64,000 bases of DNA from Georgenia ruanii (GTDB lineage Bacteria; Actinomycetota; Actinomycetes; Actinomycetales; Actinomycetaceae). Below are positions 1 through 8,266 of this stretch, in pieces. The stretch is from positions 62,001 to 126,000 of the forward strand of contig NZ_VUKE01000014.1 of NCBI RefSeq assembly GCF_009193175.1, given 5' to 3'. The translations under genes were made by a program, and so were the position numbers. Below the pieces are notes generated by a model that saw nothing but the letters and a program-made list of their open reading frames with translations, made no database searches and was not told where the DNA came from. Numbering within the stretch: position 1 is the first letter of the stretch; every line of letters begins with the position of its first letter.

Positions 1-265
1 AGTGGTCGATCTCGGCCTGGTCCTTGCACCGGATCTCGAACGACACGGCCTCCGTGAACGGGAACAGCGGGCCGCCGTTGATGCCGACGAACTGCTGGCC
101 GTGCAGCTCGAACGCCACCGTCATGACGCTGCCCTCCGGGCCGGGCGAGTCCGGCCCGTAGTGGGTGATCTCCTTGATCCGGCCGTCGCCGAAGACGGAG
201 ACGTAGAAGTTCGCGGCCTCCTCGGCCTGGGTGTCGAACCAGAGGTTCGCGACGATCTTCTGCAT
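1..265 (-). CDS. PhnB-like VOC family protein, 3' end outside the window
   Basis: The first 88 residues of a protein that starts at the ATG at 265 and runs off the left edge. It opens with MQKIVANLWFDTQAEEAANF and continues with a YVSVFG-type segment and the ITHYGPDSPGPEGSVMTVAF stretch, which is the usual opening of PhnB/3-demethylubiquinone-methyltransferase-like VOC proteins (PF06983 type). These are small metal-free or metal-binding beta-alpha-beta-beta-beta fold proteins; most have no known substrate. I cannot judge whether the protein is complete. It is transcribed leftwards, away from the terminator at 394-420. Confidence 0.8.
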   Translation of the reverse strand, partial: MQKIVANLWFDTQAEEAANFYVSVFGDGRIKEITHYGPDSPGPEGSVMTVAFELHGQQFVGINGGPLFPFTEAVSFEIRCKDQAEIDH

Positions 266-393
266 TCCTGGCACCTTCCTCGTGGCGGGGAGCGTGAGCC
301 CCGGGCCGGTGTGCCGGCGGCTCTACCCGTGCGTCGAACGGCGTCCCGGGGGTTCGACACGACAACACGGAGACGTCCCGGGTGCACGCCAAC

Positions 394-420
394 GGCCCCG
401 GAGCTCGAGGCTCCGGGGCC
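394..420 (-). terminator. Rho-independent-type hairpin
   Basis: A perfect 10-bp GC-rich stem (GGCCCCGGAG at 394-403 and CTCCGGGGCC at 411-420) with a 7-nt loop. It lies 24 nt past the stop of the minus-strand membrane protein gene at 444. A U-tract is not evident, which is common in actinobacteria. Confidence 0.65.
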
Positions 421-443
421 GCTGGGGCGGTGCGAGGTGAGGG

Positions 444-1043
444 TCAGACGCCGGCTGGGACGGGCCGGCTGGAGGCCGCGACGTCGGCGGCCTCGACCTT
501 CTTGGCGTGGCGCAGGCCCAGGACGCCCAGGACCGCGAGGGCGGCGGCGCCGACGAAGGCGGCGACGGCGGCGTAGCTGGCGATGGTGCCCATCATGCCG
601 AACGCGTAGGCCTCGAGGAGCAGGCCGCGGAGGGTGTTGCCCATGAACAGGGTCTGGCGCAGCTGCCCGAGGGCGGCGACGTCGTCGGGGTTGGCGCCCG
701 GGTCCTTCGAGGCCGCCATGAACTCGCCGCTGACCTGCTCGTAGGTGCGGCCGTCGCTTGAGGCGTTCATGTGGGCCAGGATGTAGTGGTCGGCGAAGGC
801 CTTGGCCTGGTCGCCGGTGGTCATCGGGTCACCGGCGAAGGGCTCCAGGGCCGCCCGGTCCGCCTCGGAGAGGGACGCGAGGGCGTCGCCCTCGGGCATC
901 GTGATCTCCTGGATCGCGAGCTGGTCCTTGACGTTCTGGGCGACGAAGCTGCTGGCCCAGGTCAGCAGGCCGCCGCCGACGAGCAGGACGGCCGCCAGGA
1001 TGAGGCCCGTCCAGGAGATCAGCCGGTCGAGAGTCTTGCGCAT
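444..1043 (-). CDS. Hypothetical two-to-three-segment membrane protein
   Basis: A 199-residue protein of unknown function. A hydrophobic segment at about residues 9-31 follows a basic N-terminus (MRKTLDRL). A polar, probably extracytoplasmic region of about 110 residues follows, with a conserved-looking HYILAHM stretch. A long hydrophobic stretch at about 147-177 (one long or two short helices) ends in a basic cytoplasmic tail (GLRHAKK). No enzymatic motif is visible. The composition matches an actinobacterial membrane-anchored hypothetical protein. It is a single transcription unit with its own terminator just downstream; the 168 nt upstream (1044-1211) should hold the promoter. Confidence 0.75.
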   Translation of the reverse strand: MRKTLDRLISWTGLILAAVLLVGGGLLTWASSFVAQNVKDQLAIQEITMPEGDALASLSEADRAALEPFAGDPMTTGDQAKAFADHYILAHMNASSDGRTYEQVSGEFMAASKDPGANPDDVAALGQLRQTLFMGNTLRGLLLEAYAFGMMGTIASYAAVAAFVGAAALAVLGVLGLRHAKKVEAADVAASSRPVPAGV

Positions 1044-1211
1044 GATTCCGCCTTCGTAGACGTTGCCTGGCGGCGAGGGCCGCTGGGCCGGGTTGCTCGG
1101 CGAGTGCTTCGCCTACGAGAACTATGTCGGAATCGTGCGGCCGCTATGGGGGACCTTCGTCCGGGTCCAGGGGCGCGTGTCCCACGGCACATGTAGACGT
1201 ATCGTGGCTGG

Positions 1212-2603
1212 TCAGCGGCGTGCGCCGAGCACCATCCAGGCGGTGCCCCGGGCCCGCAGCCCGGTCGTCACGGCCCGGGCGAGCATGAAGGCGCCGCCGA
1301 ACGCCGCCCACAGCCACGCCAGCCCGATGGCGCCGTCGGGGGCGAACGACCCGACCGCCCACGCGAGCGGCAGGTAGACGACGAGCGTGGCGACGCCCGC
1401 CCACGCGAGGTAGCGCCCGTCGCCGGCGCCGATGAGCACGCCGTCGAGCATGTACACCCAGCCGGCGATCGGGAGGCACGCCCCGGCGACGGCGAGCCCG
1501 ACGGCGGCGGCGACGCGCACGCCGTCGTCGCTCGTGAACAGGGGGGCCAGCCACCAGCCGGTCGCGGCGAAGACGACGCCGAGCACGGCCCCCGCGCCGG
1601 TGCCCCAGCGCAGGCACCGGCTCATGACGGCGTGGACCTGGGTGACGTCGCCGGCGCCGAGGCCGCGCCCGACGAGGGCCTGGGCGGCGATGGCGAGGGC
1701 GTCGAGGGCGAACGCGGCCAGGCCCCACATGGCGTTGACCACCTGGTGGGCGGCCAGGGTGACCGCACCGAGGGAGGTGGCCACGGCGATCGTGGCGAGG
1801 ATGGCCAGGCGCAGGGTCAGGGTGCGGACGAACAACGGCGCCCCGGCGAGAGCGGAGGACCAGATCCCGGCCGGGTGCGGACGCAGGCTCACCCCGATGC
1901 CGCGCGCCCCGCGCAGGACCACGAGCACCAGGGCCAGGCCCATGCCGGTCTGGGCGACGGCGGTGCCCAGCCCGGAGCCGGCCACCCCCAGGTCCAGGCC
2001 GTAGATGAACAGGGCGTTGAGGCCGACGTTGCTGATGGCGCCGGCCGTGGCGACGACGAGCGGCGTGCGGGTGTCCAGCAGGCCGCGCAGGGTGCCGGTG
2101 GCGGCCAGCACGAGCAGCATCCCGGGCAGGCCGGGGGCGGAGGCGCGCAGGTAGGCGACGGCGTGCGGGGCGACCGCGGCGGGGGCGCCCATGGCGTCGA
2201 CGATCCACGGTGCGGCGGCGAAGGTGGCGGCGGCGGTGGCGAGCCCGAGGACCAGGCCGAGCCACATCCCGTCGATGCCCGCCGCCACGCCGCCCGCCCG
2301 GTCGCCGGCGCCGACGCGGCGCGCGGTCGCGGCGGTGGTGGCGTAGGCCAGGAAGATGAAGACGCCGATGGCGGTGGTCAGCAGGGTGGAGCTGAGCGAG
2401 AGGCCGGCGAGCTGGGCGGTGCCGAGGTGGCCGACCATCACCGAGTCGACGAGGACGAACAGCGGCTCGGCGACCAGGGCGCCGAGGGCGGGGATCGCGA
2501 GGGCGAGGATCTGCCGATCCAGGGCGCGGCCCGTCAGCTCGGTCTCGGGGTGGCGTCGAGGGTTGGTCCGCGTCCCGGGAGTGTCGTCCACTGATGTGTC
2601 CAC
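1212..2603 (-). CDS. MATE family efflux transporter
   Basis: A 463-residue integral membrane protein of the MATE (multi-antimicrobial extrusion, DinF-like) family, which exports cationic or hydrophobic compounds using H+ or Na+ gradients. The diagnostic opening ILALAIPALGALVAEPLF and the VDSVMVGHLGTAQLAGLSL segment are present, followed by about twelve hydrophobic helices in two homologous halves (second half from about residue 250, with TLAAHQVVNAMW). I use the GTG at 2603; a second GTG at 2591 is possible because neither has a strong Shine-Dalgarno. The reading frame stays open far upstream (to about 4385), but that part is antisense to dnaB and is not protein-like. It is divergent from dnaB across a 297-nt region. 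Confidence 0.9.
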   Translation of the reverse strand: MDTSVDDTPGTRTNPRRHPETELTGRALDRQILALAIPALGALVAEPLFVLVDSVMVGHLGTAQLAGLSLSSTLLTTAIGVFIFLAYATTAATARRVGAGDRAGGVAAGIDGMWLGLVLGLATAAATFAAAPWIVDAMGAPAAVAPHAVAYLRASAPGLPGMLLVLAATGTLRGLLDTRTPLVVATAGAISNVGLNALFIYGLDLGVAGSGLGTAVAQTGMGLALVLVVLRGARGIGVSLRPHPAGIWSSALAGAPLFVRTLTLRLAILATIAVATSLGAVTLAAHQVVNAMWGLAAFALDALAIAAQALVGRGLGAGDVTQVHAVMSRCLRWGTGAGAVLGVVFAATGWWLAPLFTSDDGVRVAAAVGLAVAGACLPIAGWVYMLDGVLIGAGDGRYLAWAGVATLVVYLPLAWAVGSFAPDGAIGLAWLWAAFGGAFMLARAVTTGLRARGTAWMVLGARR

Positions 2604-2900
2604 TTTCTTTCGTCCACAGTCTGTGCAGGGTGTGGAGAGCGGAATTCGGCCCCGGAGGGCGCCTGCGGGCCCCACCTCCACAGAGTTATCCACCGACTGT
2701 GCACAACCCTGGGGATGACGTCCACACGCGGTCCACAGGATAGGTCGCCTCTGTGCACAGGGGCGGTTGGCTCGGGGGCCCGGACCGGCCGTACCGTCAC
2801 TCCGGCGCCCGTGTGGGCGGCCCCCGGGCGGTGTGGGTGGCGGCCGGTACATCTGATGTACCGGGGCCGTCGTCGCGCGGTGTGAGCTGGAGGAGGTCGT
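2604..2900. promoter_or_regulatory. MATE/dnaB divergent region with a DnaA-box-like cluster
   Basis: This 297-nt divergent region holds several 9-mers close to the DnaA box TTRTCCACA: tcgtccaca (2610-2618), acctccaca (2674-2682), ttatccacc (2686-2694), acgtccaca (2718-2726) and cggtccaca (2729-2737), plus partial and inverted forms such as TGTGGAGAG. TGTGCACA-like palindromes lie near 2698 and 2752. The density exceeds what I see elsewhere in the window. It may regulate dnaB, titrate DnaA, or be coincidental. Promoters for both flanking genes should lie here. Confidence 0.5.
2844..2864 (+). promoter_or_regulatory. 9-3-9 perfect palindrome upstream of dnaB
   Basis: CCGGTACAT-CTG-ATGTACCGG, a perfect inverted repeat ending 36 nt before the dnaB start codon. 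It could be an operator for a dimeric regulator or a leader hairpin in the dnaB mRNA. It is not followed by a T-run. Confidence 0.45.
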
Positions 2901-5504
2901 TTGTCTCTCGTCGACGAGCAGGTTGTGGATGGTCGCGAGGCGTTCGACCGGACGCCGCCGCAGGACGTGGCCGCGGAGCAGAGCGTGCTCGGCGGCATGC
3001 TGCTGTCCAAGGACGCCATCGCCGACGTCGTCGAGGAGCTGCGCGGCAACGACTTCTACCGGCCCGCGCACGAGATGATCTACGAGGCGATCCTCGACCT
3101 CTACGGTCGCGGCGAGCCCGCCGACGCCGTCACCGTCTCCGCCGAGCTGACCAAGCGCGGCGAGATCGCCCGGGTGGGCGGCGCGCCGTACCTGCACACA
3201 CTCATCTCCTCGGTGCCCACGGCCGCCAACGCCGGCTACTACGCCCGCATCGTGCGCGAGCGGGCGGTGCTGCGCCGCCTGGTCGAGGCGGGCACCCGCA
3301 TCGTCCAGCTCGGCTACTCCACCGACGGCGGGGACGTCGACGACCTGGTCAACAGCGCCCAGGCCGAGGTCTACGCGGTCACCGAGCGGCGCACCAGCGA
3401 GGACTACGTGCCGCTGCGCGACACGATCAACCTCACGATGGAGGAGATCGAGCACGCCTCCGACCGTGGCGAGGGCATGACGGGTGTGCCCACCGGGTTC
3501 ACCGACCTCGACACGCTGACCAACGGCCTGCACGGCGGGCAGATGATCATCATCGCGGCGCGTCCGGCCATCGGTAAGGCGCTCGCCCTCGACACCCCGC
3601 TGCCCACCCCCACGGGGTGGACCACCATGGGCGAGGTCCAGGTCGGGGACGAGCTCATCGCCGCCGACGGCACCCCGACGAAGGTCGTGGCGGCCACCGA
3701 GGTCATGGTCGACCGGCCGTGCTACGAGCTCACCTTCGACGACGGCACGACGATCGTCGCGGACGCCCAGCACCAGTGGGTCACCGAGACGCGGGCGTCG
3801 CGGAAGTCCGCGCAGGCTGCGGCAGCGCAGTACAACCGGACCAGGAACCAGCGGACGTTCGCCGAGATCCGCACCACCGAGGAGATCGCCGCGACACTCC
3901 GGTGCACGACGGCGGACCGACGGCTCAACCACTGCGTTACCAACACCAAGCCCATCGAGCTGCCGGAGGCCGACCTCCTGATCGACCCGTACGTGCTGGG
4001 CGTGTGGCTCGGCGACGGTGAGAGCGCCGGCGCGCGATTCACCTCGGACGACCCTGAGATCGCGGCGTTCATCGAGGCGGCCGGTTATGTCGTGCGGCCC
4101 GGCGCCTCGCGCACCTACTCGGTCACCCTGCCCCGGCCGTCGGGCGACAACCAGGTTCACGTGCCTACTGCACTCGTCCGGACGGGAGCAGCGCACCGCC
4201 GGCAGGGCGGCACCGTCGTCAGGCCCGTGCCCCAAGCGCCGGGGCCGGTTATGAGCGTTGTCGGGCAGCGATGCACCGACTGCGGTGCTCCAGCCGTTGG
4301 CCGCCACCTCTGCCCGGCATGCTGGCAGGACCACGGCAGCGTCAGGGCGCTCCTGCGCAAGATGGGCGTCCTCAAGAACAAGCACATCCCCGCGCCGTAC
4401 CTCCGCGCCAGCGTGCGGCAGCGACGGGCCCTCCTGGCGGGACTGCTCGACACCGACGGCACGGTGAACCCCACCGGCTCAGTCCAGTTCGCGGTCACCA
4501 GCAAGCGCCTCGCCGACGACTTCCGGGAGCTTGTCCACAGCCTCGGCTACCGCACTGGCTGGTCCGAGAAGGCGGTGCGCGGACGCACTCCCGAGACCTC
4601 TATTGCCTACTCCATCACCTTCACGACGGCGGATGAGGTCTTCGCTCTCCCGCGCAAGCAGCGCGCCCAGCGTGAGCGCCGCGTCAACCACCCGACGCCG
4701 CGGCGGACGGCGCGCTTCATCACCTCAGTGCGCAAGGTCGAGAGCGTGCCGGTGCGATGCGTGCAGATCGACCACCCGAGCCACTTGTATCTGGCGTCGA
4801 GGGCGATGATCCCGACCCACAACTCCACCCTCGCGCTCGACATTTGCCGCTCGGCGTCGATCAAGAACGGGATGACGTCGGTGATCTTCTCCCTGGAGAT
4901 GGGGCGCACCGAGCTCACCATGCGTCTGCTCTCCGCCGAGGCGCAGGTGCCGCTGCAGAACATGCGCAAGGGCACCATGCGCGAGGAAGACTGGACCCGC
5001 ATGGCCACCGCCATGAGCCGGGTCTCCGAGGCGCCCCTGTTCATCGACGACAGCCCCAACATGTCGCTGATGGAGATCCGCGCGAAGTGCCGGCGGCTGA
5101 AGCAGAAGCACGACCTCAAACTCGTGGTGGTCGACTACCTCCAGCTCATGAGCTCGGGCAAGCGCGTCGAATCCCGCCAGCAGGAGGTTTCCGAGTTCTC
5201 CCGTGCGCTCAAGCTCCTGGCCAAGGAGATCGAGGTGCCGGTGATCGCCGTCGCCCAGCTCAACCGTGGTCCGGAGCAGCGTGGTGACAAGAAGCCGATG
5301 ATGAGCGACCTTCGCGAATCCGGCTCTTTGGAACAGGATGCGGACGTCGTCATGCTGTTACACCGCGAGGACGCCTACGAGAAGGAGTCTCCCCGTGCGG
5401 GCGAGGCGGACATCATCGTCGCTAAGCACCGTAATGGCCCGACTGACACCGTTACCGTGGCGTTCCAGGGGCATTACTCCCGTTTCGTCGACATGGCGCA
5501 TTAA
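2901..5504 (+). CDS. dnaB: Replicative DNA helicase DnaB, interrupted by an in-frame intein
   Basis: Hexameric 5'-3' replicative helicase. The 867-residue precursor starts at TTG 2901, which follows a strong GGAGGAGG motif. The N-terminal domain (about residues 14-115, with DVAAEQSVLGGMLLSKDAIA) and linker precede a RecA-like domain. The Walker A loop (ARPAIGK) is split: residues 227-641 are an intein, and host sequence resumes with STLALDIC. Downstream are the FSLEM motif, the Walker B region (LVVVDYLQLM) and the SDLRESGSLEQDADVV and HRNGPT motifs. Removing the intein leaves 452 residues, a normal DnaB length. Insertion after the P-loop Lys means function requires splicing. Its right neighbour is a convergent lipoprotein gene. 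Confidence 0.97.
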   Translation: MSLVDEQVVDGREAFDRTPPQDVAAEQSVLGGMLLSKDAIADVVEELRGNDFYRPAHEMIYEAILDLYGRGEPADAVTVSAELTKRGEIARVGGAPYLHTLISSVPTAANAGYYARIVRERAVLRRLVEAGTRIVQLGYSTDGGDVDDLVNSAQAEVYAVTERRTSEDYVPLRDTINLTMEEIEHASDRGEGMTGVPTGFTDLDTLTNGLHGGQMIIIAARPAIGKALALDTPLPTPTGWTTMGEVQVGDELIAADGTPTKVVAATEVMVDRPCYELTFDDGTTIVADAQHQWVTETRASRKSAQAAAAQYNRTRNQRTFAEIRTTEEIAATLRCTTADRRLNHCVTNTKPIELPEADLLIDPYVLGVWLGDGESAGARFTSDDPEIAAFIEAAGYVVRPGASRTYSVTLPRPSGDNQVHVPTALVRTGAAHRRQGGTVVRPVPQAPGPVMSVVGQRCTDCGAPAVGRHLCPACWQDHGSVRALLRKMGVLKNKHIPAPYLRASVRQRRALLAGLLDTDGTVNPTGSVQFAVTSKRLADDFRELVHSLGYRTGWSEKAVRGRTPETSIAYSITFTTADEVFALPRKQRAQRERRVNHPTPRRTARFITSVRKVESVPVRCVQIDHPSHLYLASRAMIPTHNSTLALDICRSASIKNGMTSVIFSLEMGRTELTMRLLSAEAQVPLQNMRKGTMREEDWTRMATAMSRVSEAPLFIDDSPNMSLMEIRAKCRRLKQKHDLKLVVVDYLQLMSSGKRVESRQQEVSEFSRALKLLAKEIEVPVIAVAQLNRGPEQRGDKKPMMSDLRESGSLEQDADVVMLLHREDAYEKESPRAGEADIIVAKHRNGPTDTVTVAFQGHYSRFVDMAH
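3579..4823 (+). other. DnaB intein (class 3 type) with LAGLIDADG endonuclease
   Basis: A 415-residue intein (A227-N641 of the precursor) lies between the Walker A Lys and Ser642. Its first residue is Ala, so the usual N-terminal Cys/Ser nucleophile is absent. Instead it has the residues that define class 3 inteins: W293 (HQWVT, block B), C620 (VRCVQ, block F) and T639 in the terminal IPTHN, followed by the +1 Ser. Both LAGLIDADG motifs are intact (LGVWLGDG with D372; LAGLLDTDG with D517/D519), so the homing endonuclease may be active. A CX2C-X9-CX2C zinc-ribbon-like segment (C458, C461, C471, C474) lies between them. Confidence 0.9.
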
Positions 5505-5601
5505 AAAAGACAGAGAGTGCGCGCTGCAGTTCACGTTTGGGCTGCTCTTCAACGTCGATGCAGATTTCCCGGTCGCCTGGGTGATGTCCGGTCACACGGA
5601 A

Positions 5602-6090
5602 TCAGAAGCAGCCCGGTGCGCCCTCAGCTACGACGCGGTGGGCGATGTGCCCGCGGACGGTCCTCGGCCGGGAGGATCTCACGATGTAGGTGACCTCGGT
5701 AGCCTCCGCGCGCCCCTCATCGCCGCCCACCTGCAGCCCCAGCACCAGCGTGGCCTCCTCGCCCGCCGGCACTTCGGTGCTCGGCACGGGAGGCGGTTCG
5801 TAACCGCGATCGACCCCGGGTGTGGGGCCGTCCCCGAGAACCACGTACCAGCCCGCCACCTGAAGATCGTGACCATCGACGAGGCTGACGTCGACGATCG
5901 TCACCGCGTCGCCGGCGACGTTCTCGATCCGGTCGAGGGAGATGGTGGCGAACCCAGCGGCGTCGGCTGGCACGCATACCTCGGCCGGGTCCCCGGGGGA
6001 GCGCAGGCCGTCGCCCACCTCGGTGCAACCGGCAAGCAGGACCGCGGCCGCAGCGAGGCCGACGTACCGGACGGCGCTGGCCACCGGCAT
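5602..6090 (-). CDS. Putative secreted lipoprotein
   Basis: A 162-residue protein with a lipoprotein signal: hydrophobic residues about 8-20, then a lipobox LLAGC with Cys22 as the lipidation site. The mature part is acidic, with beta-strand-like alternation and a CVPADAAGFATISLDRI segment; a second Cys pair member sits near the C-terminus (GAPGCF). No enzymatic motif. It is probably anchored on the outer face of the membrane. It lies 49 nt downstream of the dihydrodiol dehydrogenase gene on the same strand, so it could be read from that operon, but its domain gives no link to aromatic catabolism. It converges with dnaB. Confidence 0.75.
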   Translation of the reverse strand: MPVASAVRYVGLAAAAVLLAGCTEVGDGLRSPGDPAEVCVPADAAGFATISLDRIENVAGDAVTIVDVSLVDGHDLQVAGWYVVLGDGPTPGVDRGYEPPPVPSTEVPAGEEATLVLGLQVGGDEGRAEATEVTYIVRSSRPRTVRGHIAHRVVAEGAPGCF

Positions 6091-6139
6091 ACCTCACCAC
6101 GCGCCGGCTGCGAACGGACCTCGAACGGCGCCGCGGGCT

Positions 6140-6988
6140 CTACTCGGAAGCCGCGGCTCCCACCGGGATCCCGCCCGCCTTGCTCCCCGAGCTGAGCACC
6201 GCCCGGTTGAACAGGCCCTGGTCCGCCACGAGGGTCTGCCCGGTCACCAGCGTGTTGTGCCGCGACGCCAGGAAGGCGTACAGCCAGCCGTACTCCTCGG
6301 GGGTGGGCAGGTGCTGCAGCGGCATGAGCTGGCGGAACTGGGCGAGGAAGTCCTCCTTGGGGATGTCGGACTGCTTCGACGTCTCCAGCCCGAGCGCCGC
6401 CGGGCCCTGGAGCTGGCTGTTGGCGATGCCCGACGGCGCGACGCCGTTGACCCGCACCCGCGGGGCGAGCTCGAACGCCAGCTGGTTCACGACGCTGCGC
6501 ACCGCGCCCTTGCTCGCCGAGTAGAACAACCCGCCGCCGTCGGCCGCGTAGGCGGCCGTGGACGAGGTGAGGACGATGGCGCCGTCGTTCTCCTCGAGCA
6601 GGTCGACGAAGACCTTCGCCGAGAGGACGTAGCCCTTGACGTTGACGTGGAAGACCTCGTCGAAGAGTGCGTCGATGCGCTCCAGCGGGGTCTGGCGCAG
6701 CGGGATGTTGCCGTCGAAGATGCCCTGGCACCCGATCAGCGCGTTGAGCCGGCCGAAGCGCTCGACGACGGCGGCCCGGGTGGCCTCCAGGTCGGCAACC
6801 CGGCGGACGTCGCCCTGCAGGACGAGCACGTCGTCGCCGAGCTCGGCCCGCAGCTGGTCGACCTTGTCCTGCGCGATCTCGAGGATCGCGACCTGCGCGC
6901 CCTCCGCGAGGCACTGGCGGGCGACGCCGAGGCCGAGGCCGGACCCGCCGCCGGTGACGAGGACGACGTGGTCGTCGAGTAGCTGCAC
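6140..6988 (-). CDS. cis-Dihydrodiol dehydrogenase (short-chain dehydrogenase)
   Basis: An NAD-dependent classical SDR of 282 residues, probably oxidising the cis-dihydrodiol made by the neighbouring dioxygenase to a catechol. It has a GGGSGLGLG cofactor loop (residues 13-21), an acidic residue after beta-2 (LEIAQ), the NVKGY Asn region, catalytic Ser142/143 in TSSTAAY, and Tyr156/Lys160 in YSASK. The mid-region resembles BphB/HcaB-type dihydrodiol dehydrogenases (GVAPSGIANSQLQGP). I chose GTG 6988, preceded by AAGGGAGAAGCA; the longer ATG start at 7045 adds non-conserved residues. It is the last catabolic gene of the dioxygenase operon, 63 nt after the reductase. Confidence 0.88.
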   Translation of the reverse strand: MQLLDDHVVLVTGGGSGLGLGVARQCLAEGAQVAILEIAQDKVDQLRAELGDDVLVLQGDVRRVADLEATRAAVVERFGRLNALIGCQGIFDGNIPLRQTPLERIDALFDEVFHVNVKGYVLSAKVFVDLLEENDGAIVLTSSTAAYAADGGGLFYSASKGAVRSVVNQLAFELAPRVRVNGVAPSGIANSQLQGPAALGLETSKQSDIPKEDFLAQFRQLMPLQHLPTPEEYGWLYAFLASRHNTLVTGQTLVADQGLFNRAVLSSGSKAGGIPVGAAASE

Positions 6989-7051
6989 TGCTTCTCCCTT
7001 GGTGGTGGGTCGGTCGGTGAGATGGGTCGGGCGGTGACGGCCCATGCTCGG

Positions 7052-8266
7052 TCAGGCGGTGACGTCGGCGCCGCGCCCGGCGAGCTGCAGCGCCTCGTGC
7101 CACGTGCCGCGGCGCTGGAGGAGCTTGCGGTAGGGCCGCAGGGACCGCTCCCGCCCGCACGAGAGCACGCAGTGGAAGGCATCGCCGGCCCCGTAGAGCA
7201 CGAGGTACTCCTCGGTGCCCAGCGCCCCCTCGGCGACGACGGCCTCGTCGCCGGGCCGGCGCCGGCCGTAGGAGTGGAGCCGGCGCCCGTACTGGTCGGT
7301 CCAGTAGTACGGGACGCCGGTGTGCTCGGCGGCCTCGCCGCGCGCGATGTTGGCGCCCACGAGGCGCCCCTGCTGGACGGCGTTGGTCCAGTGGTCCACG
7401 TGCACCCGCTCGCCCAGCAGCGGGTGGTCGAAGTGGGCGATGTCGCCCGCGGCCCACACGCCGGGGACGTTGGTGCGTCCCGCGGCGTCGCACAGCACGC
7501 CGGCGTCGAGGTCGACGCCGGAGCCGACGAGCCAGTCGTCGTTGGGCTGGACCCCGACGCCGGCGACGACGTACGGGGTGCGGTGCGTGGCGCCGTCGGC
7601 GGTGCGGATCTCGAAGCTGCCCGGGGCGCCGGACACCGAGACCACCTCGACGCCCATGCGCATCCGCACCCCGTGGGCCAGGTGCAGGTCGCGCAGGTCG
7701 CCGGCGACCTCGGAGCCGACAACGTCGCCCAGCGGCAGCGGCGTCGCACCGAAGACCGTCACGGCCACCCCCAGCTCGCGCAGGCTCGCGGCGATCTCGA
7801 GGCCGATGAAGCTCGCGCCCACCAGCGTCACCTCGCCGTACCGCGCCGCCGCGGCGCGCAGGGACCGCAGGTCCTCGGCGGTCCGCAGCACGGGCAGGGG
7901 TCGCCCCTCCGCGGTGACCAGCGGCCTGGGCCGGCTCCCGGTGGCGACGACGACGGCGTCCCACGGCAGGGCCTCGCCGTCGGAGGTGATGACGTAGCGC
8001 CGGTCGATGTCCAGGCCCACGGCCGCGTGACCGAGCCGCAGGTCCAGCCGCTGCGCGGCGTAGTGCTCCGCCGGGCGCAGCCAGGCCAGCTCGAGCTCGT
8101 CCTCCGCCGAGAGCAGCTCCTTCGACAGCGGCGGACGGTCGTAGGGCCGGCGCCGCTCGTCGGAGAGCAGCGTGATGGACCCGTCGAACCCGCCGTCGCG
8201 CAGGGCGTCGGCGGCGCTCAGGCCCGCCACCGACGCCCCGGCGATGACGACCTGGCGCACCGTCAT
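7052..8266 (-). CDS. Ferredoxin reductase of the dioxygenase system
   Basis: A 404-residue FAD-dependent NAD(P)H:ferredoxin reductase of the pyridine nucleotide-disulfide family (BphA4/ThcD-like), which passes electrons from NADH to the ferredoxin. The FAD loop is IAGASVAGLSAADAL at about residues 7-21, followed by the PYDRPPLSK signature. A second dinucleotide loop, VGASFIGLEIAASLREL, lies at about 145-165, and the FAD-closing motif GVWAAGDIAHF is present. The start at 8266 is chosen because it overlaps the stop of the ferredoxin gene (ATGA), typical of translational coupling. Confidence 0.92.
   Translation of the reverse strand: MTVRQVVIAGASVAGLSAADALRDGGFDGSITLLSDERRRPYDRPPLSKELLSAEDELELAWLRPAEHYAAQRLDLRLGHAAVGLDIDRRYVITSDGEALPWDAVVVATGSRPRPLVTAEGRPLPVLRTAEDLRSLRAAAARYGEVTLVGASFIGLEIAASLRELGVAVTVFGATPLPLGDVVGSEVAGDLRDLHLAHGVRMRMGVEVVSVSGAPGSFEIRTADGATHRTPYVVAGVGVQPNDDWLVGSGVDLDAGVLCDAAGRTNVPGVWAAGDIAHFDHPLLGERVHVDHWTNAVQQGRLVGANIARGEAAEHTGVPYYWTDQYGRRLHSYGRRRPGDEAVVAEGALGTEEYLVLYGAGDAFHCVLSCGRERSLRPYRKLLQRRGTWHEALQLAGRGADVTA

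Noticed and set aside
2610-2737. The DnaA-box cluster as chromosomal origin oriC
   Set aside because: No dnaA, dnaN or gyrase genes nearby and no AT-rich unwinding element; a regulatory role is more likely.
1212-4385. A 1057-residue open frame on the minus strand
   Set aside because: Only the part below 2603 is MATE-like. The rest is antisense to dnaB and Arg/Val/Gly-rich without conserved blocks; high GC keeps the antisense frame open.
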